Shown here piece by piece: positions 42,879 to 52,628 of a stretch of DNA of 64,000 nucleotides; positions within the stretch are counted from its first letter, which is position 1, and every line of letters starts with the position of its first letter. Under the pieces are notes generated by a model, which saw nothing but the letters and a program-made list of their open reading frames with translations, did not search any database and was not told the DNA's origin. This stretch comes from JAOUGY01 sp963825585 (GTDB lineage: Bacteria > Actinomycetota > Acidimicrobiia > Spongiisociales > ZC4RG35), in assembly GCA_963825585.1 (NCBI GenBank), contig CAWGTX010000009.1:248001-312000 (forward strand), written 5' to 3'. Position numbers and translations under genes: made by a program.

Positions 42879-44170
42879 CCGCCCCGGCACGAGTGTTCAC
42901 CTCAACCGGGTCGTCGGGACCGGGTCGGCCGAGGCCTCGCGAGTTCGACTGGCCCCAGATCACCCAAACCGCACCAGTGTTGGCGGCGACGATGTTGCGT
43001 TATCTGGATCAGATCGCCCTTTCGCTGCGGCCTGCCAGCGTCGTATCGGCTGACGGGATGCTGCGCCGTTTCGCTGGCTACCTGGTGGAGAATCATCCTG
43101 AAGTCACCGCCTTGGCCGAGGTGGAACGCCGTCACATCGAAGGATTCAAACGGTATCTACCAACGAGGCCGGGCAAGAACGGACTGCCACCGTTGTCCGA
43201 ACAGACCATCCGGATGACCCTCGGCACGCTGCGGACCTGTTTCGAACGGGTCTCCGAGTGGGGCTACCCGGATGCGCCACGACGGGTGTTGATCTTCAAC
43301 GGTGACCTTCCCACCCCCGATGATCCGCTCCCCAAGTTCCTGTCTGATGTCGACGCCGGCAAACTGATGCGAGCCGCCGCCGAAGCGGACCAGACGTGCC
43401 GGTTGATCATCGAGATGCTGGCCCGCACCGGGCTCCGCGTCGGGGAACTCTGTGCCTTGCCCGCCGATGCCGTAGTCAGGATGAGCCGGCGTCACTGGTT
43501 ACGGGTCCCCGTCGGGAAACTCCACAACGACCGCTACGTGCCACTGCACCCACAGTTGGTTGACCTCCTCGACGCTCACCAGGCCTCTCGCCGTGACGAT
43601 GACCTGGATCGGCTCATCGTCTGGAAGGGCCGCCCGTTGAACCGCCACCAGATCACCCGCATCCTCAACCGGGTCGCCAAGACGGCGGGGATCGGTCACA
43701 TCCACCCCCACCAGCTGCGCCACACCCTCGCTACCCAAGCCATCAACCGAGGCATGAGCCTCGAAGCGGTCGCTGCCTTGTTGGGACACAAGACCCTGCG
43801 CATGACCCTGGTCTATGCCCGCGTCGCCGACCACACCGTCGCCGACGCCTACGACCGAGTCAGCGACCAGGTCGACGCCCTCTACACCAAAACCGCCGGA
43901 CTACGAAGCAACGGGAACGGCTCAGCAGGCATGACCCGTCTCGCCGTCGAATACGAGCGGCGCATGCTTGGCAACGGCTGGTGCAACCGACCCACCCAAC
44001 TCGACTGCCAATTCGAATCGATCTGTGAGTCGTGCGCCTACTACACCACCGACGCCTCGTTCGAGCCGGTACTCACCGCTCAACGCGACCACGCCGCTCA
44101 GCACGGACAGCACCACCGCGTCGACCTCTTCCAAATGCTCCTCGACCGCAAACAGGAGGCCACCACGTGA
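42875..44170 (+). CDS. Tyrosine recombinase/integrase, full length
   Basis: 431 residues: a SAM-like core-binding domain (MLRYLDQIALSLRPASVVSA...), then the catalytic domain with Arg in ARTGLRVGELCALP, HPHQLRHTLATQAINRG, LLGHKTLRMTLVYARV. A C-terminal extension has a Cys-rich cluster CNRPTQLDC...CESCAYY, a likely zinc site seen in transposon-type recombinases. It overlaps the truncated recombinase before it and a short ORF after it. It is the best candidate for the enzyme acting on the island ends. Confidence 0.9.
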   Translation: MTAPARVFTSTGSSGPGRPRPREFDWPQITQTAPVLAATMLRYLDQIALSLRPASVVSADGMLRRFAGYLVENHPEVTALAEVERRHIEGFKRYLPTRPGKNGLPPLSEQTIRMTLGTLRTCFERVSEWGYPDAPRRVLIFNGDLPTPDDPLPKFLSDVDAGKLMRAAAEADQTCRLIIEMLARTGLRVGELCALPADAVVRMSRRHWLRVPVGKLHNDRYVPLHPQLVDLLDAHQASRRDDDLDRLIVWKGRPLNRHQITRILNRVAKTAGIGHIHPHQLRHTLATQAINRGMSLEAVAALLGHKTLRMTLVYARVADHTVADAYDRVSDQVDALYTKTAGLRSNGNGSAGMTRLAVEYERRMLGNGWCNRPTQLDCQFESICESCAYYTTDASFEPVLTAQRDHAAQHGQHHRVDLFQMLLDRKQEATT

Positions 44171-44271
44171 CCCGCGAATACCCCCATATCCCGAAATCGT
44201 TTGACACGATCACCCCCAAAGTGCCGATGTGGCGCTACCTCGATGGGATGGGTTGCCGGGTGAGGGCGTAG
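44167..44271 (+). CDS. Truncated third ORF of recombinase operon
   Basis: A 34-residue ORF starting VTREYPHIPKSFDTITPKVP, with GTG overlapping the recombinase stop. Coupled third genes are the rule in tandem-recombinase elements, and this looks like the first part of such a gene cut short where the minus-strand membrane protein gene begins. No family can be assigned from so little. Confidence 0.4.
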   Translation: MTREYPHIPKSFDTITPKVPMWRYLDGMGCRVRA

Positions 44272-44830
44272 CCGACGAGAATCCAGGCCGCCCCGGTGAG
44301 GGCCAGGCCGAGCCCGTCGGTGACGCTTTCTGAGCCGATCGTGTCACCGACGGCACCAGCGATGATGAAGATCGGCAACTGCACCGCCAATAGACCGAGC
44401 GGAAGCCATCTCCATCGACCAGCGAGCGATCGGTTGGTCGCGATCACGACGCCAAGCGTGAGGAGTGCCAGGAAGCCTCCCGCGCGAGGGCGATGTATGA
44501 GGCTCCCACCGCGGCTGGCGCGTTGTCGGACTCGGGGATGGTGCCGGTGACGAGGTAGATGATTGCCACCAACGACGCCACGACGCCGACTAGTGCGAGT
44601 GCTCCGCCAACAGCACTCAACCATCGCAACCGTGCCGCAGCGCGCCATAACGCAATGGCAGCAGCAATGAACCCAGAAGCCGTGAACAATCCGAACCACG
44701 GAACCAACGAGCGGTCGTTGTCGGTGGTGATCAGGAGTACGCCCTTGGCCAACATCATCAATGCTCCTAGTGCCACCAAGACACCGGCCAACCTCATCAA
44801 CCCTCGCTGGGAACGCGCTTCGGTCGCCAC
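44235..44830 (-). pseudogene. Four-to-six-helix membrane protein, one frameshift
   Basis: From ATG 44830: RLAGVLVALGALMMLAKGVL, FGLFTASGFIAAAIALW, LSAVGGALALVGVVASLVAI and GASYIALAR, then the frame changes near 44490 and continues AGGFLALLTLGVVIATNRSL, LLAVQLPIFIIAGAVGDTIG and LALTGAAWILVGYALT. Together about 195 residues of a DUF-type integral membrane protein. One indel separates the halves. Function unknown. Confidence 0.6.
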
Positions 44831-44934
44831 TCGCCGCCTCCATCACCCAGCCACAAACCTACTCACCGAAGGCGCCTGATGGGTTCATCACTATGGGCGA
44901 GCCACACGCGCCGGGTCGTGAGCGATTTGCGTGG

Positions 44935-45426
44935 TTAGTTGTCGGCGAGCAGCGCCTGCAAGATCTGAGCGTCGGCGAGATCCTGGGGTCGAGGGGGTTC
45001 GCCGAAGTGCGATTCCCATTCTGTCTTCACGGCCAGTAGCCCTGCGATCGAGACCACCCGAACCGGGTAACCGCTGAGGGCGCGGAAATCGTCGCCGAAG
45101 GTGCCGGCGTCCCATGGCCAGTCCTCGAATCCGGGTGTGACGATGGCTCCGTCCTGGGTCCTGTCGATGAGCGTGATCTCGAACTCGACTCCGTTGCGGA
45201 TGAAGGCAAGCGGTGGCCGTAGGGGTTCGAAGTCGGCCGCGCCGAGCATCTCGATGACCGTGTCATGGTCGTGGACCCAGATCACGAAGTCGACGTCGTC
45301 GTGTGGCCTCGTGACTCGTCCGGCGTGGTAATCGACGGCCCACCCTCCGAACAACCAGTACTCGATGCCAGCTGCTCCGAACCGTCGCACCCACTCGACG
45401 ATGACTGCTGCCTGAGCGTCGTTCAT
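44935..45426 (-). CDS. Nucleotidyltransferase, lincosamide/aminoglycoside-type
   Basis: 163 residues with the nucleotidyltransferase motif LFGGWAVDYHAGRVTRPHDD followed by VDFVIW, close to G-G-W-A-x-D-x-x-x-G-x-x-T-R-x-H-x-D-x-D of LnuA/AadB-like enzymes that adenylylate antibiotics. Members of the same fold also act as toxin or tRNA-modifying enzymes. ATG at 45426. Single gene facing left, divergent from a small membrane protein gene. Confidence 0.75.
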   Translation of the reverse strand: MNDAQAAVIVEWVRRFGAAGIEYWLFGGWAVDYHAGRVTRPHDDVDFVIWVHDHDTVIEMLGAADFEPLRPPLAFIRNGVEFEITLIDRTQDGAIVTPGFEDWPWDAGTFGDDFRALSGYPVRVVSIAGLLAVKTEWESHFGEPPRPQDLADAQILQALLADN

Positions 45427-45524
45427 GCGTACGACGCTACCCACCGAGAACCGGGTGCGGCTCGAGGTCGCTACACGACTCGCGCCATCCGGCAAGCCGC
45501 GAGTCGCACACGTAGAGTTGCCGG

Positions 45525-45920
45525 ATGGCTGGTACGACAGCGTCCCGGCGGTCGAGGGTGTACCGCGTGGCGTCGTGGATCCTCGTCGGCCTGTTCACGT
45601 TCATGGCCGCAGCGCACGTTGTGCTGACTGTCCTCTTCTATACCGGAGTTCACGACACTGGTGTCGGCTACGTGTTCGATTGGGAGTGGCCCGCCTGGCT
45701 GATAACCATCATCGATGGGACCGTGGCGTGGCTGCTGTGGTTCGCCTACCGACGCTGCACCGACAGGGCCACACTTGGGCTCATCCTCACGGTGGCCGCT
45801 TCGATCATGGCAGTGGCCAGGGCGGCGTGGATGGTCTTCGTGCCGATCCTCTTGATCGTCGTCACCGCTATGTCTGTCATCCGCCTCGTCGAGAGCCGGG
45901 CAGCTCTCGCCCGGACATGA
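45525..45920 (+). CDS. Four-helix membrane protein, unknown
   Basis: 131 residues with helices VASWILVGLFTFMAAAHVVL, LITIIDGTVAWLLWFAY, ATLGLILTVAASIMAVARAA and VFVPILLIVVTAMSVI. No recognised family. Start ATG at 45525. Confidence 0.6.
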   Translation: MAGTTASRRSRVYRVASWILVGLFTFMAAAHVVLTVLFYTGVHDTGVGYVFDWEWPAWLITIIDGTVAWLLWFAYRRCTDRATLGLILTVAASIMAVARAAWMVFVPILLIVVTAMSVIRLVESRAALART

Positions 45921-45948
45921 TGGCGTCCACTTTGGTACGGTCGGCGGA

Positions 45949-46395
45949 GTGATTTCGTTCACGGGGCACCTCGAAGTTGATCATCCGCCGGGCGTTGTAT
46001 TCGAGAAGCTTGCCGACATGGATGAGCTTCATCGGTGGAACCCCAACGTGCGCACGTCCCGACGAATCGGTGGTGACCGGTTTGCCCCGGGTTCCAAGTA
46101 CGAGTCGATCATTGCACGTGGTCCTTTGCGGATGACTGCACGCTCGGAACTCGTGGAGGTTGAGCTCGATCGCAAGGTGGTGTACGAAGGCTCGATCGCC
46201 TGGTTCTGGTCCGTTGACTCGCTGGCGTTCGAGGCATCTGGTGAAGGCACACGCATCACGTTCCGCAACGAGACGAGCACGCCGAGGTGGCTGAGTCCGC
46301 TGATTCCACTCTTGAACGCCGCGTTTCAACGCCAGGCCCGGCGAGCAGTCGAAGGCGCCGCGAATTACCTGGCCGACACTCCCTCGGATCGGTAG
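45949..46395 (+). CDS. SRPBCC family protein (polyketide cyclase-like)
   Basis: 148 residues: ISFTGHLEVDHPPGVVFEKL, ADMDELHRWNPNVR and ITFRNETSTPRWLSPLIPLL fit the START/SRPBCC helix-grip fold, which binds hydrophobic ligands. GTG start at 45949. It follows the membrane protein by 28 bases. Confidence 0.75.
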   Translation: MISFTGHLEVDHPPGVVFEKLADMDELHRWNPNVRTSRRIGGDRFAPGSKYESIIARGPLRMTARSELVEVELDRKVVYEGSIAWFWSVDSLAFEASGEGTRITFRNETSTPRWLSPLIPLLNAAFQRQARRAVEGAANYLADTPSDR

Positions 46396-46404
46396 CAGCC
46401 ATAC

Positions 46405-46566
46405 CGCCCCGATCACCAAATCCCGGACGAGAAGACGCACCCGGACCAGTGCTCGGTATCGGCACCTCGAGGAGCGCCTGCCTCTCGTCAGGTCGTCACT
46501 GAGCGTGGTGCTCACCCGTTGCCACGTTCTGTAGCCAGCGAGGTGCAACGAAATGCCGGTTCGAGA
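46405..46566 (+). repeat. Island repeat, copy 2
   Basis: Starts CCCGATCACCAAATCCCGGA and ends with the 44-base block (46460-46503) and the CCAGCGAGGTGCAACGAAAT block (46535-46554) shared exactly with copy 1. Follows the SRPBCC gene. From 46567 to 46916 no gene is seen. Confidence 0.75.
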
Positions 46567-46916
46567 GCACTTCCCTCGGCCGATCTCGAGTCGTCCGGCC
46601 GTCGTTATGCGCTGCCTGTGGGCGTTTGGGCCTGTCGTCTTCCAGATAACGGGACGGGTAGCGCCGAGTGCCGGCTATGCGTGCTGGGTTGAGCACCGAG
46701 AGCCTGTGTGCGTTCGCGTCGACAGGTGGGCCGAACGCCAGCATCGCGAGCCAGAGGACGACGTAATGGCGGGCAGGACTGCTGTGCACGGCGACTCCCC
46801 GAGTTTGGAGAGTCGGACGGGCGAGCGGCGTTCAGCTTTCCACAGTCGCGAATCCAGAGTCAATGGCCTTCGAGGAACCTTCGATCGGACCCCGTCGCCT
46901 GCCCGAGCCGCAAGGC

Positions 46917-47885
46917 TCAAGCCGAAGCGGAACGCAGGCGCCGATTGACCGCAGCGAGCCTCTCCCGCGGACCCGCGTCCGACTCCTCGAATCGCTTCGC
47001 CTCCAGGATGTTCAGCATGAAGTTCATGCCCTTGTAGACGTCGATCCGCACGGGATCGCCTCCTTTCGCGAGATTCTCGCCGTAGCCGACCCAAAAGGCT
47101 TCGGGAACGTCGTAGAGGATCAGAACCCAGTCCGCGAGCGGATCGCCCCAGAAGGCACGTTCGCCGTCGACCACGGCCACGATGTGAATGTCGGACCCCT
47201 CGCCGTCGATCAGGACGTTGCGAGGCCACAGGTCGCCGTGCAGCAAGCGCGGCGTGGTCACTTCGTCGAGGCGGCGACCGAAGCGAGGGAACAGCGCCAA
47301 GAAGTCCTCGACCTCCGGGTGGAGCGCATCATGTCGCCGGCAGTCCTCGGCCAAACCCTCGACGTTGAGCTCGATGAAGCGCGACCACTTGGCCGCGTGG
47401 ACGAATGGGTCCGGGTAGCCGAAGCGATCGCCCGTTTCGGTGTGCAGGGTGCGCGCGAAGTCGCCCAGCTGACGCCAGAGAATCGCATTCTCCTCGGTGC
47501 TCAAGTCGGACTCGACTGCGTGCCAGAGTCGCCCCGGAACCAAGCGCTGCAAGAACGCCGGCCGATCGGCGATGTCGAAGAAGTCGCCGTACTCGGGCAC
47601 GAGCGGATGCGCGGCGCGCAGTCGAGGCGCCAGATGTTGCTCGCGCGCCATCAGGTGCCGTTCGACGAAGAAGACAGGGACTGCAGCGTGGGGCGCGACC
47701 TTCAGGACGAAAGACGCGGCGTCGGTGTCGACGCGGTAGGCGTTGTTGAAGAGTCCCGCGTCGAGTTCGACGACCTGCCGCACCGTGTGGCCGGGGAGGT
47801 GCTGCTCCAAGGCCCGTTGCAGCGCGTTCTCGTCGACGGGTTGTTGGAAGTCCGTCGGTCGGCGCGTGGTTTGGGCGATGCGCAT
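46917..47885 (-). CDS. Aminoglycoside phosphotransferase/choline kinase-type protein
   Basis: 322 residues with the protein-kinase-like APH fold: LDAGLFNNAYRVDT for the nucleotide loop, ASFVLKVAPH with the Lys, the Brenner motif LLHGDLWPRNVLID and VVDGERAFWGDPLADW for the metal Asp (DGE in place of DFE or DWE). It phosphorylates a small molecule; a fructosamine-kinase or homoserine-kinase-like role is as likely as antibiotic resistance. ATG at 47885. Confidence 0.8.
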   Translation of the reverse strand: MRIAQTTRRPTDFQQPVDENALQRALEQHLPGHTVRQVVELDAGLFNNAYRVDTDAASFVLKVAPHAAVPVFFVERHLMAREQHLAPRLRAAHPLVPEYGDFFDIADRPAFLQRLVPGRLWHAVESDLSTEENAILWRQLGDFARTLHTETGDRFGYPDPFVHAAKWSRFIELNVEGLAEDCRRHDALHPEVEDFLALFPRFGRRLDEVTTPRLLHGDLWPRNVLIDGEGSDIHIVAVVDGERAFWGDPLADWVLILYDVPEAFWVGYGENLAKGGDPVRIDVYKGMNFMLNILEAKRFEESDAGPRERLAAVNRRLRSASA

Positions 47886-47989
47886 GAGTTCTCTCCAAAG
47901 ATCGAGGTTCGGGGAATCCGATTGCGGAGCGGAAGACGCGTCCCACGCGTCCTGACTGACATGAACGATTGGTCGGCCACCTGCAGCCT

Positions 47990-48540
47990 GCTCGTTCGGG
48001 CCTTCGCGATCGTGTCGCGCCCCGGTTCCACGGAGACGAACGAGCCCGGAGCGGCGATGTCGGCCCCGTGCAGACGCCCGATCTCGCGTAGGTGGACGAC
48101 CTCCTGCACGACCTGGCCGTCCGCCACCGCCTCGAGCACGGCGCAATCGACGCCGGGCTCGAGCACGCCGGTCAGCACGCGCCGCTCCTCCCGGTAGCCG
48201 GCCGGGGCCGCGAGGGCGTCGGCGGCCCGCGCCATCACGCGGTCGGGAAGGATCCGCGCCGCGTCGTCGACCCGGCCCGCGTCGACACGTAGGCTCTCGA
48301 GGCCGGCGTCGTCGCGTACGAGTACACGGAACGGGAGCGAGAATGTCGTGCCCTCGACGAGGGCCTGTTCGACCGGATCGCCGTGGAAGACGACCGGTGG
48401 CGAGAGGATGGTCGCCGCGGACGGGGCCGCGCACAGCAGCAGGAACACTTGAACGCCTGCAGCCCGAGCGAATACCCCTCTTCCTCGCGAGATACCGCAA
48501 GCGCAGACTCCGCTTGCTCCTTGAGTGCGGCGAAGTCCAT
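47990..48540 (-). pseudogene. Unrecognised protein, frameshifted
   Basis: MDFAALKEQAESALAVSREE begins at 48540; near 48450 another frame carries on with VFLLLCAAPSAATILSPPVV, HGDPVEQALVEGTTFSLPFR and VDCAVLEAVADGQVVQEVVH. The composition looks like real protein, about 180 residues, but no family is recognised and the end is unclear. It lies upstream of and in line with the phosphotransferase gene. Confidence 0.35.
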
Positions 48541-48564
48541 CCCTCGTCCCTTCGTACGACAACA

Positions 48565-48657
48565 CTCCAGAGACCTCTCCGAGCGGGCAAGCCTCTTGTC
48601 GAGGGCCGACACCTTCCGCCGGCGGGCGAGAATCTGTTCACGTGACAGTTCGAGCAA
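48565..48657 (-). pseudogene. Winged-helix (AlkZ-like) N-terminal scrap
   Basis: MLELSREQILARRRKVSALD followed by KRLARSERSLE resembles the start of winged-helix proteins of the AlkZ/DUF1006 type (L-S-R-x-x-I-L-A-x-R-R-x-V-x-A-L-D-x-R-L). Nothing of the remaining 350 residues follows. Confidence 0.35.
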
Positions 48658-48742
48658 CAGGGACCTGACCTACAGATCGGGACTGGAGTTTATGGCGGCA
48701 CCCTATCAACCGATCCCGAGGATGGACGCTAGGTTGCCGGGC

Positions 48743-49918
48743 ATGACAACGATCGGGCCGGATTGGCGGGTGGTCGATGGCGTTGCGACGGCGTGGTTCG
48801 ACACGCCGTCGCTGATCGAGGGCGCGGCGCTGGCGAGGCGCATCCTTGAGGTGTCGTCCGAGATCGTGGTCGAGCTGCGCCCATCGGGCATGCGGGTGCG
48901 ACTCGACTCACACGAGCACGCCGACGCGGTGTCGACGGCTGCGCAGGATCTCGGTCTGGCCGCAATCCCTGCCGTGTTGCAGCAATTGAGCGTCGTGTTC
49001 GAGTCCGCGAACCCGACCGGGGTGAGGCGGTTCTGGCGGCGCGTGCTCGACTACAAACCTGCCGAGGATGGCGGTTTGGTGGATCCATTGCGGCGCGATG
49101 CAGCGATTCGGATCCGGGAGTCGACGGAGCTGCGGCCGCTGCGGAACCGTATCCACCTCGATGTCGTGCGGCCGGCCTCGGCGGTTGAGCAGCTGAGCCT
49201 TGGTGAGGGATCCGGACCGTACGGGGTCTGTCACACCGATCCCGACGGCAACGAGGTCGACCTGGTGCCGGGCGAGGTGCTCGGCGAGCGGATCGGGACA
49301 GCCGACTGGCAGGCGGTGTTCAGCGCGATGGTGTGCTACCGCACCACCTCGCCGGCGCAGCAGCGTGACTTGATCGCCGCAGTAGCAGCCTTGGCCGACG
49401 ACTCGGGCTTCCCGCTGCTGGTCGACCTGCGCCCCGGGCTCGTGATCATCGACAGTGGCAAGGACCAGTCGGAACAAGACGCCCACGGTCTCGATCTCGA
49501 CTTCAACGGTCTCGCTGCGAATGTCCAGACCGTCGCCCGCCAGCTCGGCGCCACGGCGGATCCGGGGTTGGCGCGCTTCGTTCAGCTCTTCATGGACGTT
49601 GCCGACGTCGCCTCAGTCCGCGCCTTCTGGGTCGCCGCACTTGGCTACACCAACGACCGGCGTGCCGGGGTCACCGACATCATGGATCCGCGGCGGCTGA
49701 ACCCGGTACTGGTGTTCCAAGAGCTCGACGCTTCGGAAACCGGTCGCCGCACGCAGCGCAACCGCATCCACTTCGAGCTCGCAGTGCCGCCGGAGCTCGC
49801 ACAGACGCGCCTCGCCACAACCGTCGCAGCCGGTGGCCAGCTCCTTGCCGAGTCGGTGGATCACTGGCGGGTCGCCGACCCCGAAGGCAACGAGATGATC
49901 ATCGTCAGCAGGGCGTGA
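48743..49918 (+). CDS. VOC-superfamily protein (two glyoxalase-like domains plus pterin-dehydratase-like start)
   Basis: 391 residues. Residues 1-80 (WRVVDGVATAWFDTPSLIEG ... LRPSGMRVRLDSHEHADAVS) look like a 4a-hydroxytetrahydrobiopterin dehydratase-type domain. Two glyoxalase-like VOC domains follow, each ending in the same pattern: GVCHTDPDGNEVDLVPGEV and WRVADPEGNEMIIVSRA. FWRRVLDYKPAEDGG and FWVAALGYTNDRRAG are their opening helices. Such fusions are common in actinobacteria; ligand unknown. Confidence 0.8.
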   Translation: MTTIGPDWRVVDGVATAWFDTPSLIEGAALARRILEVSSEIVVELRPSGMRVRLDSHEHADAVSTAAQDLGLAAIPAVLQQLSVVFESANPTGVRRFWRRVLDYKPAEDGGLVDPLRRDAAIRIRESTELRPLRNRIHLDVVRPASAVEQLSLGEGSGPYGVCHTDPDGNEVDLVPGEVLGERIGTADWQAVFSAMVCYRTTSPAQQRDLIAAVAALADDSGFPLLVDLRPGLVIIDSGKDQSEQDAHGLDLDFNGLAANVQTVARQLGATADPGLARFVQLFMDVADVASVRAFWVAALGYTNDRRAGVTDIMDPRRLNPVLVFQELDASETGRRTQRNRIHFELAVPPELAQTRLATTVAAGGQLLAESVDHWRVADPEGNEMIIVSRA

Positions 49919-50082
49919 GCTTGCACGCCTCTGAACTCCCGGCTCGGGGGGCCCATCGTCACGATGTCAACGGTCACTCTGGCCTATCTCGGCAGGGAGG
50001 AGGCATCTCAAAGGCTGTAAGCCTGCTTGCGCTCTGACGTGAAAGATGACGCGACACCGATCACGCACCTGGCGTCCGCTAC

Positions 50083-50150
50083 CGCACCGATCACCCGATC
50101 CCGAATGAGAACACCCACAACCCCGAATAGCGCCGAACGGCACGTCGCGC
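50083..50150 (+). repeat. Island repeat, copy 3
   Basis: GCACCGATCACCCGATCCCG aligned with copy 1 over about 68 bases, ending AGCGCCGAACGGCAC. It lies between the VOC gene and the 3' end of the next minus-strand gene; from 49919 to 50167 nothing else is seen. Confidence 0.6.
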
Positions 50151-50167
50151 TCGGGTCGGCGTGACCA

Positions 50168-51408
50168 CTACCAGTGACAGTCGCCGGACCAGTTGCCGTC
50201 GTCGTCAGTTCGCCAGCCGGTGTCTGGTGGAGGTGCCCTTGGTGGATCGGCATCGTCGAAGTACCAGCGTCCTGCTGTGGAAGCTCGTCCTATGGCGAAG
50301 GTCCATCCCGATACGGATCTCCTTGAGGCCCACCATATGTCGTCGTCGACGTGGACTATCAGGCCCATGCGTGTCCTGCAGGAGCGTCAGCGCAACTGTG
50401 TCGGCGACGAGTTCGTCGATGGTGGCGTAGTTGCTATGCAGCTGGTGGTAGGTGGTCTGTGCTAGGTCGAGGTTCTTGAGTGCGAGGCGGGTGTCGGTGA
50501 ATCCTCGACGATCGAGCCGCCACCCGTTGTCGTCGACGTCGTTCGAACCGGCATGTGCTTGGTAGCGGTCGACCTTGCGGCGATCGGCTTCAGCGGCGAG
50601 CTTGCGGTTGGCCCATTCCCACACGGCGAGGAGCAGCACGAAGCACTTGGTGGAGTTGGTGCGCGTGTCGTATGTGAGTTCGCGGCCGTGGAGCACGCCG
50701 TGACGGTTCGGGGTTCCGCCGGTGTCGGTGGCGGCGTATTCGGTTGAGAAACACTTCCGCACAACCGGTAGGGCTTCGTTGATGCCCGCGAGTGTCTCGT
50801 CGTCCACCACGTCGGCCTGCCGTCCGCCATGCAGCGAGAAGAACGAACGTCCTTTCTGGTCGTGTGGGCTGGTGGTTACGTCGTGGGTGATGCCGTCGAT
50901 TTGGGCGAGCACGATGGGGATGGAGGCTTCGTAGCTTCCGTTGGAGTGGTGTGCCCACGCCTTCTCGATGAGACGCGCGCGATGCTGGGCAATCTCACGC
51001 AGGTCGTCGTCGGCGGCACCGAGGATGCCGACCCGCGCGGCGAGTCGATCGAGGGTGCCTGATGCCGTCCATCCTGCCTCGAGCAGGGCCTCGACCTCGT
51101 CCCAGCTCCGCCTTGATCGTGACCTGGAGTGCCGCCGGTACACGTCCACGGGCATGGCGAACGAGGCTGCCCAGCCACGACCCGAGAACTCCCCGATCGC
51201 TCGGGCGACAACGGTCACCAGATCGTTCTCATTGGCAAGCATCTCGGCCATTCGGTCTGCGGCGTCACCGGCGAGAGCTCGCAGACGCGAAGCGAGCGAT
51301 CGGATCGGCGAGCAGAGCCTGCCATTCATCGATGTCTGAGGCGCTCGGACCTTGCCGACGACGCCGCAGCTCGCCGATCACCTGAGCCAGGTCGAAGCCT
51401 TCCGACAT
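50168..51408 (-). pseudogene. Protein with HEPN-like NRHGVLHGR motif, two frameshifts
   Basis: MSEGFDLAQVIGELRRRRQG starts at 51408. Near 51290 the frame moves and a long stretch follows, including GRGWAASFAMPVDVYRRHSR, GSYEASIPIVLAQIDGITHD and GTPNRHGVLHGRELTYDTRT. Near 50360 it moves again to end with GWTFAIGRASTAGRWYFDDA and DDDGNWSGDCHW. Joined, it is about 410 residues. The R-H-x-x-L-H-G segment with a following N-S-x-K helix resembles HEPN-type domains of bacterial defence and toxin proteins; this is tentative. Confidence 0.5.
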
Positions 51409-51521
51409 GGCCCAACAGTATCCGGGGCCTGTGACACGAAACCGCACCGTCGCGTCGAGACGAGTTGTGTTGGAGGTACTCGTGCAGGCCGGTTCCTCAC
51501 CCGAACGACGGGAGGAACCAC

Positions 51522-52441
51522 ATGACAACTACACAACACACGTTCGTCCCTTCACTGGTGGAGCCGGACTTCGACTCGTTCGCGGTCCGTCAGGCGATCG
51601 CGGGTTCCTCGCTGGGTATGGCGACACCACCCGCGCCGCATACAGCCTCGACCTGCGGCAGTGGCTCGGGTGGTGTGCCAGCCACGACCTGAGTGTGTTC
51701 GAGGTCAAGCGGGCCCACATCGAGCTGTTCGCCCGCAGTCTCGAACACGATGGCAAGGCACGAGCGACCGTGGCACGGCGGCTGTCGACGATTGCCGGGT
51801 TCTACCGCTATTGCGTCGAAGAACTGCTCATCCCAGTGTCACCGGCGGTGCATGTCCGCCGTCCGCGACTGGATTACGAATCGAACGCCACCGGGTTGGA
51901 TCGCAACGAACTCGGCATGTTCTTGGTCCAAGCAGGGCTCCGGAGGCCGCGACCACGCACTGGCGTGCCTGTTGGCGTTGAACGGGCTCCGGATCTCCGA
52001 AGCGCTCAACGCTGACATCGGGCATCTCGGGATGGAACGCGGGCACCGGACACTGACCATCACCCGCAAGGGCGGGAAGATCGTCACCATCCCACTCGCA
52101 CCCCGCACCGCCCGCGCCGTCGACCTATGCGTCGGGGAACGTAAGAAGGGCCGATTTTCCTCAACAGGGACGGCACCCGACGCCTCGATCGGCACGCCGC
52201 CACCCGGATTGTGAAACGCCTGGCACGACACGCCGGGATCGAAAAGACGATCTCGCCGCATTCGCTACGGCACTCGTTCATCACCGCCGCCCTCGACGCC
52301 GGCGTCGCTCTTCGTGACGTCCAGGAGGCCGCGTCGCACGCCGACCCGCGCACGACGATGCGCTACGACCGAGCAAGGCGTTCACTCGACCGCAACGCCA
52401 CCTACATCGTGGCCACATTCGTCGCAGGCGCCAGTCGCTGA
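51522..52441 (+). pseudogene. XerC/D-type tyrosine recombinase with three frameshifts
   Basis: ATG 51522 follows GGGAGG. Four frames in turn give one recombinase of about 305 residues: MTTTQHTFVPSLVEPDFDSF; then GYGDTTRAAYSLDLRQWLGW to LDRNELGMFLVQAG; then HALACLLALNGLRISEALNA to GKIVTIPLAPRTARAV; then SPHSLRHSFITAALDAGVAL and HADPRTTMRYDRAR. Arg, Lys, H-x-x-R, His and Tyr are all recognisable, so only indels near 51605, 51940 and 52160 break it. Either a recently dead integrase or a badly sequenced intact one. Confidence 0.7.
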
Positions 52442-52628
52442 CCACGACCGGGAGCCGCCACGCTCGGTGATGGCGGCTCCCGCACGAAACTGCCGGATCT
52501 CGCGCTGCCGCCCAGCCCTGCCGGCGCGAGCGTTCTGTGCGCTTCGGTGCGGCGGGCTGGCCCGCAGGGCGCGCTGCAGGGAATCGTCGCCTCGTTGCAC
52601 AACCCGCACCATCCGATGATGCGGCGGC

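Noticed and set aside
46563..48197. Long plus-strand frames opposite the phosphotransferase
   Set aside because: They are high-GC shadows with unbalanced composition; the minus strand holds the APH motifs in order.
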